A DNA stretch of 64,000 nucleotides from contig NZ_JAGQDG010000001.1 in the NCBI RefSeq assembly GCF_018069865.1, positions 124,001-188,000 on the forward strand. Direction: 5' to 3'. The stretch's first letter is position 1. Each line of letters starts with the position of its first letter. The stretch comes from Ideonella paludis. Its GTDB lineage: Bacteria; Pseudomonadota; Gammaproteobacteria; Burkholderiales; Burkholderiaceae_C. A program made the translations under genes and the position numbers. A model generated the notes under the pieces. The model was given only the letters and a program-made list of their open reading frames with translations. It was not told the DNA's origin and ran no database searches. This document shows, one piece after another, positions 1 through 8,198 of the stretch.

Positions 1-2
1 GT

Positions 3-248
3 AATCAAGTGCTCGGCGAAGCCGACCGCCGAATCGCCAGCCTGGAAGCCGAAGTGGCCTTTCTCAAGCACATGGTGCTGAACCAGAACAATGAAGCCTT
101 GCCAGCACGTCTGGCCTTCATGAAGAGCGAAATCATTGCCATCTGTTCAGACATGTTGAGCCTGCAGAGAACGAATCTTGAGCGCGAATCTTCCGCCGCC
201 AAGACCGCGTCGCTGCCCGCCAGCAGCCTGCGCGCCACGAGTCGCTAA
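3..248 (+). CDS. C-terminal end of an unidentified protein (cut by window start)
   Basis: The frame is open from the first bases of the window and stops at 246-248, so only the last 81 or so residues are present. They are rich in Ala, Glu, Leu and Arg and read as an amphipathic helix or short coiled coil, then a Ser/Ala/Arg-rich tail. No catalytic motif is visible. The next gene starts 24 bases downstream on the same strand and is a glycosyltransferase, so this is probably the tail of another glycan-biosynthesis enzyme. That role is inferred from position only. Confidence 0.5.
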   Translation, partial: NQVLGEADRRIASLEAEVAFLKHMVLNQNNEALPARLAFMKSEIIAICSDMLSLQRTNLERESSAAKTASLPASSLRATSR

Positions 249-272
249 GCCCAAAGCCTGCAGCAGTTTCAC

Positions 273-1565
273 GTGCCAGACATCGCCCCCCCTATTCGAG
301 AAGGCGTCGCTCGGCGGCGTCTGTATGTCTTCTCGCCGCTGCCGCCTCAGCGCAACGGGCTTGCCGACTACATCGTGGAGTACCTGCCCCTGTTGGCGCG
401 CGACTTTCAAGTCTGCGTGGTCTCAGAAAGTGGGCATGCGGCCGAGACGCGCCGAGCCATGGAGCAAATGCCTCACGTTGAAGTCGTGAGCGAAGCGCAT
501 TTCTTGGCACGGCAACCCGACCGCCAGGCTCAGGTGCTCTACAACGTGGGCAACAACGGGGACTGCGCCTATATGCTGGACCATGTCCACCAGTTCCCGG
601 GCGCCGTCATCATCCATGACGTCTCCCTGTTTTATCTGCACCAAGTGGCCGCTCAGCAATCGCGCAGCAATGCCATCATGGGCGCTTGGTTAGCCGCGGA
701 TGACTATGCCGTCCCCACTGACTTTCTCCATGGTGATGGCAGCCTGGCCAAAACTCCTGGGCTGGTCTATCAAGAGTGCCTGATGGTGAAGCGCCTATGC
801 CAGTCAGCCCAAGGGGTGATGGTGCACACCGCCTATGCTGAGCGGCGCTTGCGTGGCGGTGCCACCGGTGTCGCGCTCGGGCACAGCCAAGGCCGGCCCT
901 TGCTGCGTATGCCGCATTTTGTGCTGCCCCCTCCACCACCGACGGACGCTGCGCAAGTGGCTGAGGTCTTGGCGCGATACGCCATCCAGCCCGAAGACTT
1001 CCTCATCTTGGTCCCAGGTTTTCTGAGCGGCAACAAGATGCTCTATGAGATCTTGATGGCCTTTCGAGAAGCCTCGGCGCAAGGTCACCCGGACATGAAG
1101 CTGCTCTTTGCTGGCGAAGAGCGCGAGCAAGAGTACCGCCTCTCAGAGCGGATCAATGCGCTCTGGCCCACGGGCATCCGCCCTCAGGTCACGGGCTATC
1201 TCAGCGCCCAAGACCTGGACATCTTGCTGGGCCGCGCCGATCTCTCCTTGGTGCTGCGCTTTCCGACCTATGGCGAGTCATCCGGCATCTTGCCCCGCGC
1301 CGCCATGGGCGGTGGCGACGTCATCACCGTCAACATCGGCGCCTATCCGGAGTTCGAGTCGGCCGCAGTTCAAACCATTCCTGTGGGAGCGGGTGCAGTC
1401 GCCGCACTGACCGATGGCCTGTTGCGCAGCCATGCCCAGCGTGGGCGAGGTGAAGCACGTCAGTCACGCCAAAACAAGGAAGCCACCCAAGCCAAGGCCT
1501 TGAGCCCACAGGCGCTGTATCCGCGCCTACGCCAATGGCTCGATGATGTGTGGGCCATGCAATGA
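273..1565 (+). CDS. GT4-like glycosyltransferase
   Basis: A 430-aa protein with the two-domain look of GT-B glycosyltransferases, which transfer a sugar from a nucleotide donor. The N-terminal part has the PPQRNG segment (residues 24-29) typical of GT4 enzymes that open with a G/N-rich acceptor loop, and an IIHD strand end at about 113-116. The C-terminal Rossmann-like half starts near residue 243 (FLILVPGF). It has a GESSG segment at 334-338 where GT4 enzymes hold the donor-binding acidic residue. The start is a GTG at 273; I see no better ATG. Its stop overlaps the ATG of the next gene (ATGA), so the genes are translationally coupled. Acceptor and sugar cannot be told from sequence. A cytoplasmic role in building a surface glycan is inferred from the neighbouring glycosyltransferase and sulfotransferases. 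Confidence 0.8.
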   Translation: MPDIAPPIREGVARRRLYVFSPLPPQRNGLADYIVEYLPLLARDFQVCVVSESGHAAETRRAMEQMPHVEVVSEAHFLARQPDRQAQVLYNVGNNGDCAYMLDHVHQFPGAVIIHDVSLFYLHQVAAQQSRSNAIMGAWLAADDYAVPTDFLHGDGSLAKTPGLVYQECLMVKRLCQSAQGVMVHTAYAERRLRGGATGVALGHSQGRPLLRMPHFVLPPPPPTDAAQVAEVLARYAIQPEDFLILVPGFLSGNKMLYEILMAFREASAQGHPDMKLLFAGEEREQEYRLSERINALWPTGIRPQVTGYLSAQDLDILLGRADLSLVLRFPTYGESSGILPRAAMGGGDVITVNIGAYPEFESAAVQTIPVGAGAVAALTDGLLRSHAQRGRGEARQSRQNKEATQAKALSPQALYPRLRQWLDDVWAMQ

Positions 1566-2539
1566 GTCACGCCGAAGCTTGGATCGACCTGCTGGCCACC
1601 GCCGCCAGCCCCTTGCTGCCACCAGGACCGGTGGTGGTCATGCACAAGGCCCATCGCATCTTCCCTCTGATCGAGTCCTGCCGACAAGTCGCCTGGGTAC
1701 AAGCTCAGTTGGGCCCGTTCCAGGACTTCGTGGCACATGGCGAGGCCAATCCGAGCTTGCGCCTGCGCTTGGATGCCCAGCGCCAAGCCGCCGAGTCTGT
1801 CGAGTTACTCGGTCAAGCCGCCTTGCGCATGGTGTGCATCCCACATCAGCCGCGCGACGCTGCCGACTTGTTGCGTGTGGTCGAGGCCTGCGCTGACCGC
1901 CCAGGGGCTTGGCTGGTCTATGGGGAGCCGAGCGCCGGCGGCTGGAGTACCTTTGACGCTTGGTTGCGCCAACATGCTCTGCATGAAGCCGCCGACTCCA
2001 GCCGGCTTAAAGTCTTGATGAGTGACGCCCTTTTGGCAGTCTGGCCCACAGGGTCAAGACAGTTTGGTCCGGCCTTGGCCGAGCACCTCTGCCGGCGCGT
2101 GCCCGCATCGGTGCACCTCAAGCTCGACCTGGAAACCGCCTCCGGCCTGCCGCGCTTGCGGCTGCGCGTGGACCCGCTACAGGTCATTGCCTGTGCCGGG
2201 GAGACACTGGTGCACCATGTCGTGACCGAACGTCGTGCCCTGATCAATGCGCGGGGCCTGGGCAGCCTGATGGTGCCTTGGGATGGTTGCGCCTCCGCCC
2301 GCTTGCTGCTGCGCAATGTCCGCGCACGGGTCGATGACTGTGAGATCTGCATCGCGGACCACGAACTGAGCCCGTCTGACCTTCAGTACACCGAGAAGGG
2401 TGCCATCTTGTCCCTGCGCCTGCCCATGCTGGCCGCAGGCCGAGACGCCCTGCTCCACCTCTCGCTGCCGCGTGCCGCCGTGCCGGGCGACGGTTTCTGT
2501 GACATCGGCGCAGCCGAATTCATTGCGGATCTGGCATGA
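1562..2539 (+). CDS. Unknown protein between two glycosyltransferases
   Basis: A 325-aa protein that I do not recognise. The ATG at 1562 overlaps the preceding stop as ATGA, and its own stop overlaps the next ATG in the same way, so it is the middle gene of a coupled trio. An in-frame GTG at 1550 is possible but less likely. There is no signal peptide or membrane segment. The first half looks alpha/beta, with hydrophobic strands followed by charged helices. The second half, after about residue 170, is rich in alternating hydrophobic residues (for example LPRLRLRVDP) and reads as a beta domain. It has no evident DxD or nucleotide-binding motif. A role in making or binding the same glycan is inferred from coupling only. 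Confidence 0.6.
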   Translation: MSHAEAWIDLLATAASPLLPPGPVVVMHKAHRIFPLIESCRQVAWVQAQLGPFQDFVAHGEANPSLRLRLDAQRQAAESVELLGQAALRMVCIPHQPRDAADLLRVVEACADRPGAWLVYGEPSAGGWSTFDAWLRQHALHEAADSSRLKVLMSDALLAVWPTGSRQFGPALAEHLCRRVPASVHLKLDLETASGLPRLRLRVDPLQVIACAGETLVHHVVTERRALINARGLGSLMVPWDGCASARLLLRNVRARVDDCEICIADHELSPSDLQYTEKGAILSLRLPMLAAGRDALLHLSLPRAAVPGDGFCDIGAAEFIADLA

Positions 2540-3672
2540 GCGCTCGTGTTCTCTTTGTCACCTTCAATCGCCTCAGCCCGGCAGACCAAGGCAATGCGCG
2601 CCGCGCCATGCAAATGGCACGCCTCTACAAAGCCTTGGGCCTCGAAGTCGACCTGCTCTATCACTGCGACGAAGGCTTCGACCCTGCGCTCTCGCACACG
2701 CTCTCGCAAATCTTCGGCACAGTTCGCGTCGTTCCGCCCAAGGTGTCCAAGCGCGTGTACAAGCCCGAGCATCTCTGCCACATCGCCGACTGGTACGACC
2801 CACAGCTCGACACAGCCTGCCGCGAGATGCATGCGCTCAGAGCCTACCAAGTGGTGCACGTCAACTACATCTGGTACACCCCCCTGTTCAAGCAGTTTGG
2901 ACCGGAGGTCGCCAAAGTCTTGGACACCCATGACATCTTCGGGGACCGCGCTCAAAAGTACCGGCAAGCCGGTCTAGAGCCCCACTGGTTCAGCACCACC
3001 ATCGGCCAAGAAGACAGTGCGATTCAACGTGCCGACGTGGCGCTGGCCATCCAAAAGGAAGAGGCCGCAGAGTTGGCCACCCGCGGGCATCGCAATATCT
3101 TGTCCTTGCCCTACATCGAGCCCTGCGTGCGGCCCTTCCAGGCCACCACCACGCAACGCCCCTTAACCTTTGGTTATCTGGGCAGCGGCAATGACTGGAA
3201 CGTCCGCAGCATGCAGGCCTTCACGGCCAAGCTGCGCCAAGTCGGCAGCCAATTCGCACACCCCATGGTGGTGGCTGGAGGCATTTGCAAGCACATCCCC
3301 GACATGCCGGGGCTCATCAAGCTGGGCTTTGTCAAAGAGCTGCATACCTTCTATGACGCCATCGACATTGCCATCAATCCGATGGTGGGCGGCACGGGGC
3401 TGAAGATCAAGACCGTCGAGCCGCTGAGCTACGGCAAGCCGGTGCTGACCACCCCCTCCGGCGCACAAGGCCTGAGCCACCTCTGGCAGCTGCCCATCGT
3501 TGCTGATCCGCAGGCCATGGTGGACTACTTGCTGCAGAACTTCCAGGCCCCGAATCCGGCCTTGGTACAGACCTTGATCTCCCAAGCCCAGGCTTCTCAA
3601 CAAGCCTTTGAAGGCGAATACCTGGGCCAAGTGGAGCGTTTCAAGCGCTGGCTCAACAGCCGCCTGCACTGA
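2536..3672 (+). CDS. GT4-like glycosyltransferase
   Basis: A 378-aa GT-B fold glycosyltransferase. The N-terminal domain (residues 1-200) begins with a strand and the SPADQGNARR loop (14-23), as in enzymes that bind the acceptor near a G/N-rich turn, and carries DTHD at 130-133. The C-terminal donor-binding domain has the strand TFGYLG (211-216), then NPMVGGTGLKIK (281-292), E295 and KPVLTTPSG (301-309). That is the usual GT4 layout of glycine-rich loop, conserved Glu and PVL turn. The ATG overlaps the previous stop by 4 bases. It is the last gene of the plus-strand trio; about 100 bases beyond it the convergent sulfotransferase operon ends. Confidence 0.85.
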   Translation: MSARVLFVTFNRLSPADQGNARRAMQMARLYKALGLEVDLLYHCDEGFDPALSHTLSQIFGTVRVVPPKVSKRVYKPEHLCHIADWYDPQLDTACREMHALRAYQVVHVNYIWYTPLFKQFGPEVAKVLDTHDIFGDRAQKYRQAGLEPHWFSTTIGQEDSAIQRADVALAIQKEEAAELATRGHRNILSLPYIEPCVRPFQATTTQRPLTFGYLGSGNDWNVRSMQAFTAKLRQVGSQFAHPMVVAGGICKHIPDMPGLIKLGFVKELHTFYDAIDIAINPMVGGTGLKIKTVEPLSYGKPVLTTPSGAQGLSHLWQLPIVADPQAMVDYLLQNFQAPNPALVQTLISQAQASQQAFEGEYLGQVERFKRWLNSRLH

Positions 3673-3775
3673 AGAAGAAGCGGCCGCCCCCAACACACGT
3701 TGATTGAGCGGCGGCGCTGCGCGCTGCCCATTGCCCACTGGCCGCCATGGGCCAGCAGCAGCGCGAATGGGTTTT

Positions 3776-4687
3776 TCAGGCCACCCACTTGCCCCGCTTG
3801 GGGCCTGGGCCTTTTTTACCTTCGGCCTTGGGGCCACCGCCCTTTTTGGCGCCGTTGGGTTTGCGCTTGATGAGCGGGCCGGCTGCGGCGTCCTCTTCAG
3901 GCGTGAGCGCTGGCTTGATGTCGAGCACTTTCAAGTGCGCCTGATCGCCGCGGTCGCGCAGACGTCGCTCGTCGTAGCTCGCGTTCGTGCTCATGTCCAG
4001 GCGCTCGTAGCCAAAGCGCTCGAAGTCGCTTTGATAGCGTTCATAGATAAGCCGCTCGGCCTCTGGGTCTTGGCGCAACAAGTCCCACAGGGCGTTGGGG
4101 TTCTCTGTACTGCGATTACGTGCCTGAACCTCGCTGCTTTCCTCCGAATGGGCCGCCTTCTTACCGGCCTTCACGGTGTGGCTCAGGATGTAGGCCACAT
4201 CAGCGTCAATCGCTTCGACCGAACCGACAAAGTCCAGCGCGCGTTGCGAGGGCAGGTCTGTCCAGAAGGTTTGAGGGCGCAAGATGCGGTCCATGCCGTC
4301 GCCCGCGAAATACTCAGAGCGCAAAAACTCACCGAACTCGGTCAGCGAACTGACGGCCGCCAGGGTCTTGAGGGTTTTGCGGTCCTGCTGCCGATGCAGG
4401 TAGTTGAAGATACTGAAGGCCCGGGTGTAGGGGTTACGCACAAAGGCAAAGGTGAAGTACTTGCCGAAGCGCTGCTCACCCATGACGGCTTCAATTTCTT
4501 GCGCCGTGGAGTGCTTCGCCAGGCCGTAGCGGCGCTTGAAAAAGGGCTGCACCGCTTCACCCAGGGGTGTGCCGCCCACTTCCAGATCGCGATAGGTGCT
4601 GAACTTGGTGAAGAGGCGCGAGATGGACGTCCCTGCCGCCTTGGGCACGTGCACGAACACAAAGCTGCCCGTGTGATTGATGATCAT
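3776..4687 (-). CDS. Sulfotransferase family protein (last of four)
   Basis: A 303-aa protein of the Sulfotransfer_2 type. Enzymes of this family move sulfate from PAPS to carbohydrate hydroxyls. The PAPS 5-prime-phosphosulfate loop is seen as FVHVPKAAGTSI (residues 11-22) and the 3-prime-phosphate site as FVRNPYTRAFS (82-92). KHSTAQE at 58-64 is shared with the paralogue at 5394-6206. The last 35 or so residues are a low-complexity Lys/Gly/Pro tail. Its ATG overlaps the preceding gene's stop by 4 bases, and it is the promoter-distal gene of the four-gene operon. A glycan acceptor is inferred from the convergent glycosyltransferase genes. Confidence 0.85.
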   Translation of the reverse strand: MIINHTGSFVFVHVPKAAGTSISRLFTKFSTYRDLEVGGTPLGEAVQPFFKRRYGLAKHSTAQEIEAVMGEQRFGKYFTFAFVRNPYTRAFSIFNYLHRQQDRKTLKTLAAVSSLTEFGEFLRSEYFAGDGMDRILRPQTFWTDLPSQRALDFVGSVEAIDADVAYILSHTVKAGKKAAHSEESSEVQARNRSTENPNALWDLLRQDPEAERLIYERYQSDFERFGYERLDMSTNASYDERRLRDRGDQAHLKVLDIKPALTPEEDAAAGPLIKRKPNGAKKGGGPKAEGKKGPGPKRGKWVA

Positions 4688-5340
4688 GCCGTCTTCTCCG
4701 AATCAAAACGATAGCCAAATCGGCTCAAGGTCTTGGCATAAAGACGAGACACCAGGTCCACGTCCTCGCCCTTGTAAAAAGCGGCGTAATCCAAGGTCTT
4801 AGGGCCGGGTTTGTCGGGGTCAGGGTAGAGCGCCAAGGGTTCGTGGACGCCAAGCCGCTGCAAAACCTCGTCAAAGCCGGCTTGCTGGGCCTCAAAGCGG
4901 ATCACCACATCCACTTGATCCGCATAGTTGAGCTGGGCCCGAGACTCGCGCTTCTCTTTGATCAGCGCCTCATGGGTCTGCCTCAGCCAAGCGGAAAAAC
5001 TGAGGCCTGCAGCCTTACCGTCGCTTGCCTCATCGGGTGTTTCGCCGGGGCGGCTTCCCCCTTGCTTGAGGTAGCGCGCGACCAGCAGGTCAAAGGGATT
5101 ACGGACCCCCGTGAACTTCAGCAGCGCCTTGAACTCGCTCTCGGAGAGCAGCTCTGCGGCGAGCACCATTTTGGGCGTCGTGTTTTGCCGGCGTGCCAAC
5201 ACTTTGCCCCGACGCACCACGTCTTCGGGCGGCAACAGCTCGCCATGCAAATGCTCCATGAGCGTCCGCGTGATGGCTTGCGAGCCCGTCAGGGGATTCA
5301 CGAAAAACAAATACTGCAGACGCTCGCAGACAACCGCCAT
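4684..5340 (-). CDS. Sulfotransferase-like protein with altered PAPS loop
   Basis: A 218-aa protein similar in layout to its neighbours. A strand leads to FVNPLTGSQAI (residues 13-23), in the place of the PAPS loop. GVRNPFDLLVARY (78-90) matches the 3-prime-phosphate site. The loop lysine found in the neighbours (PK, HK) is replaced by Leu (PL), so catalysis may be weakened or lost. An open frame extends upstream to 5562, but that stretch overlaps the preceding gene and is low complexity. I chose the ATG at 5340 because it begins just before the first conserved strand. The stop overlaps the next ATG by 4 bases. Confidence 0.7.
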   Translation of the reverse strand: MAVVCERLQYLFFVNPLTGSQAITRTLMEHLHGELLPPEDVVRRGKVLARRQNTTPKMVLAAELLSESEFKALLKFTGVRNPFDLLVARYLKQGGSRPGETPDEASDGKAAGLSFSAWLRQTHEALIKEKRESRAQLNYADQVDVVIRFEAQQAGFDEVLQRLGVHEPLALYPDPDKPGPKTLDYAAFYKGEDVDLVSRLYAKTLSRFGYRFDSEKTA

Positions 5341-5393
5341 CGCAACCTCATGAAAAAACCAGACCGCCTGCGCCGCGCACAGGCTGAGACGAA

Positions 5394-6206
5394 TCAAGCC
5401 GCCGCAGCGCCTGAGCTTTGAATCTTGCCCGCCGCCGACGCATTGGCCTTGCCACCTTGCGGCTTGCCGCCTGCCTTGGGGCCGGCCTGCACCACTTGAG
5501 GCGGCACGGTGTAGCCAAAGATCTTGAAGTCGCGCAGGTAATGCTTGCGGATCATCAGCCAAGCCTCAGGACTGAGCTCGTCCGCCACGAGCTCCGGGCT
5601 CTTGTTCTGCAGGCCCAAAGGTGCGGTGAACTTCAAGCGCTTTTGAACGCGTGCCCAGTCGTCGCCAATTTTTTCAACCTTGCCAATCATGTCGACCATG
5701 ACCACGCCTTCGGCGTCACAGAGGCTCTGCCATTGCGGCTTGGCACCGGCGTCTTGCCAGGTGCGGGGATTGCGCACGAAAGCGTCAAAGCTCTGGGCGC
5801 TGACCGCGGCTTGAACCGCCTTGAACTTATAAGGATGGCGTGCAGGGAACTCGCCCTTAGCGGCCAGCGCAGCCTGCTCCTCGGTTGTCAGCGGGTTGCG
5901 CTCGGCCAAGCCCTTGGCGTAGGCATACAAAGAGCGCAGGCGATCCACCGGCTGGCGCACAAACCCGAAAGTGAAGAAATTCTTCCACCGGGCCTCTCCC
6001 AACAAGTCCTTGGCTTCTTGCGCCGTGGAGTGCTTGCGCAGCTTGAGCACGTCGGCAAAAAAGGTCTTTTGCTTTTCCCCGTCTTCGGTGGAGCCAATCA
6101 CCAGATCATTGACGCCCAACTGAGTGGCCAGCGCCGTCTCAATGCTGGTGCCCGCGCATTTATGGACATGCACAAAGACAAATCGGAGGTTGGGAGAGAT
6201 GATCAT
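5394..6206 (-). CDS. Sulfotransferase family protein
   Basis: A 270-aa Sulfotransfer_2-type protein. The PAPS loop is FVHVHKCAGTSI (residues 11-22) and the 3-prime-phosphate site FVRQPVDRLRS (82-92). KHSTAQE occupies residues 58-64, as in the protein at 3776-4687, so the two are probably ancient tandem paralogues. The C-terminal 30 residues are an Ala/Gly/Lys low-complexity tail. The gene is second in the operon, 46 bases after the gene at 6253 and 53 bases before the next. It is probably cytosolic, using PAPS to sulfate a glycan precursor; the substrate is unknown. Confidence 0.8.
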   Translation of the reverse strand: MIISPNLRFVFVHVHKCAGTSIETALATQLGVNDLVIGSTEDGEKQKTFFADVLKLRKHSTAQEAKDLLGEARWKNFFTFGFVRQPVDRLRSLYAYAKGLAERNPLTTEEQAALAAKGEFPARHPYKFKAVQAAVSAQSFDAFVRNPRTWQDAGAKPQWQSLCDAEGVVMVDMIGKVEKIGDDWARVQKRLKFTAPLGLQNKSPELVADELSPEAWLMIRKHYLRDFKIFGYTVPPQVVQAGPKAGGKPQGGKANASAAGKIQSSGAAAA

Positions 6207-6252
6207 GGTCGAACGCTCGGGAAAAAGTGGGATGGGCTGGCGCTAGAAGTTA

Positions 6253-7134
6253 TCAGTCTGACCCAGCCAGCAAGCCAGGTCGATCCCACACAATGCGCAT
6301 CGCCTGAGTTTTTTCGAGGATCATGCGCTCGGTGTCAGCATCGACATAGGTATCGATGTCGGGCTCGCGCCGGGTGATGGGCTTGGAGAGCATTTCGTCA
6401 ACCTGGCGGCCCGGCACCTCTTTGGGCTTCAAAACCTCGGCCACAAAGGCCAAGCCCGCAAAGTCGCAGATGGCGCGCAAGGCCAGCTCGGGCGTGCTCG
6501 TCATCCAGTCGTAGGGGGCGACAAATACCTGCTGAGGCCAGCGCTGGCGCGCATCCAGAATGCTCTCGGTGATCTGCTCAAAGTGGCCGATCAGTTGCTC
6601 GGCGGTGCGGTCCAACCAGCCCCACTCATCCACACCCTTGCCCAAGGCCTTCTCGGCGGCCAAGCGCTTGCGGTAACTGGCCACGATGCTGACCGGGTCA
6701 CGGGTACACACCACGACGCGGGCCAGCGGAAACAGCTCCAGCATGCGGCCTAACTTGCGCACATGGGCCGGTGTCTTCTCAAGGGGCTGGCGACCGGGGT
6801 AAACATAGTGGGCGGCGAAGTAGAAGAATGCCCGGATCACATCAGCCTCAGACAGCTCGCCCTTCTCGCCACCAAGGCTGGCCACAAAACTGCGAAAGCG
6901 GCTGCATTGCGCCTCACCTTGCAGATAGGCCTGGGTCATTTGCGGCGCGGGGTCTTGCAAGGCCGAGCGTGGCTTCAAAAAGATGAAGGTCTCGTAGACG
7001 TCCTTGACGGCAAACAGTTCGGGATGCCGACTCAGAGAGACTTGCAGAATCGAAGTTCCTGAGCGCTCGAGCCCACAAATGAAAACCGGACGTGCAGTCG
7101 TCGACCAGCGGCGAATATCGTGCAACGTCGTCAT
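6253..7134 (-). CDS. Sulfotransferase family protein (first of four)
   Basis: A 293-aa protein of the Sulfotransfer_1/3 type, different from the three downstream. The PAPS loop is GLERSGTSIL (residues 21-30), followed by the conserved EKTP motif (120-123) and the 3-prime-phosphate motif RDPVSIVAS (146-154). The open frame reaches 7164, but the ATG at 7134 has a good AGGAGA ribosome-binding site a few bases upstream, so I start there. It is the promoter-proximal gene of the operon. The acceptor cannot be named. Confidence 0.85.
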   Translation of the reverse strand: MTTLHDIRRWSTTARPVFICGLERSGTSILQVSLSRHPELFAVKDVYETFIFLKPRSALQDPAPQMTQAYLQGEAQCSRFRSFVASLGGEKGELSEADVIRAFFYFAAHYVYPGRQPLEKTPAHVRKLGRMLELFPLARVVVCTRDPVSIVASYRKRLAAEKALGKGVDEWGWLDRTAEQLIGHFEQITESILDARQRWPQQVFVAPYDWMTSTPELALRAICDFAGLAFVAEVLKPKEVPGRQVDEMLSKPITRREPDIDTYVDADTERMILEKTQAMRIVWDRPGLLAGSD

Positions 7135-7513
7135 GGGGTCTCCTGAAAAAGCGAGTGAGTGCAAGCCCTGCGCCCTAAAGCTCCGCGGCGCCAGCAGGCT
7201 GGCGTGGGCAGCGCGACGCGCTCGCCTCGGGGAGGTCTAGCGGTGTCGGGCCATCGCATGCGCATGCCAAGGGCTTCAGCAAGTCAGCCCAAGGCCACCC
7301 AAGGCGACCAGGACCTCACGCTCAACGGGCAGCCCATCATGCTGGGGCAAGCGCGCCAGCCGTCGCGCGGCGGGCAGTGTCTTCTTCTTCAGCATGGAGC
7401 GGGGCGGTCAAGCGGGCGAGCGAAAGGGCCAGTATAAGTGGCGTCCGCGTTCGAGTGGCACCCGCAAGCCCCCTAAGACAGAGGCTGGGCCAAAGCCCGC
7501 AGTGCCAACAGCC
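7135..7513 (-). other. Intergenic region before the sulfotransferase operon
   Basis: About 380 bases between the end of the exonuclease gene and the start of the first sulfotransferase. Short open frames here have no recognisable protein character. The region must hold the promoter of the sulfotransferase operon, but I see no convincing -35/-10 pair, repeat or terminator apart from the AGGAGA ribosome-binding site next to 7134. Confidence 0.4.
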
Positions 7514-8185
7514 TCAGCGCAGCAAAGCCCGCAGTTTGACGAATGCAAGCGCGGCCATGATGGCGTCGTTCAGCGCGTCATGGGCCCGCCGGGTCGGCAA
7601 GTCCAGGTCGTGCATCAAGGTGGCCAAGCGCAGGTCGATGCTGGCACCGTGCTGCCAAGGGGGCAATTGGCGCTGCTTCCAGTCGTAATAGAGCGAGGAA
7701 ATCTCCACCTTGGGCTGGGGCAGGCGCACGCCCAGCATCGGAAAGATGGCACGGTTGATCAGTGCCACGTCAAACTCCAGGTAGTAGCCCACCAACGGCC
7801 GCGCGCCAATGAAGGCCAGTAACTGGCGCATGGCCTCGTCGGGCTCCAGACCATCTTGAACATCACGTTGACGCAGGCCGTGCACCTTGGTGGCCTCGGC
7901 CGAAATGGCCTTCGACGGTCGCACCAACAACTCCAAGCGATCACTGGTCATCACCCGGTTGCCCACGATGCGCACCGCCCCAATAGCGATGATTTCATCC
8001 CGGCTGGGGTTGAGGCCGGTGGTTTCACAGTCGACCGAAACCCACTCGTCGGGCGGTGGCTCGTCATAGAGGAAGCGCATGCGTTGGTCGCCCAAGTGGT
8101 AGAGCATCCACTCGCGCTGCAGGCGCTGCCAGGGGCGCTGCCACCAGGCAGGCGCTTGAGGCAGGGCCGTCGTCACCGTGCTCAT
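7514..8185 (-). CDS. DnaQ-like 3'-5' exonuclease (DEDDh)
   Basis: A 223-aa protein of the epsilon/RNase T exonuclease family, which removes nucleotides from 3-prime ends using two metal ions. The DEDDh residues are visible: D and E in VDCETTGL (51-58), D139 in YLEFDVALI, and H202 with D207 in RRAHDALNDA. It begins 13 bases after the stop of the cNMP/CBS/DUF294 gene, so the two form an operon; this pairing is common in Burkholderiales. It is shorter than, and separate from, the polymerase III epsilon subunit, and its substrate is unknown. Confidence 0.9.
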   Translation of the reverse strand: MSTVTTALPQAPAWWQRPWQRLQREWMLYHLGDQRMRFLYDEPPPDEWVSVDCETTGLNPSRDEIIAIGAVRIVGNRVMTSDRLELLVRPSKAISAEATKVHGLRQRDVQDGLEPDEAMRQLLAFIGARPLVGYYLEFDVALINRAIFPMLGVRLPQPKVEISSLYYDWKQRQLPPWQHGASIDLRLATLMHDLDLPTRRAHDALNDAIMAALAFVKLRALLR

Positions 8186-8198
8186 GGCTGACCTCGGC

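Noticed and set aside
7159-7437. A plus-strand frame upstream of the sulfotransferase operon
   Set aside because: The translation is Arg/Gln/Gly-rich and compositionally random, with no start signal.
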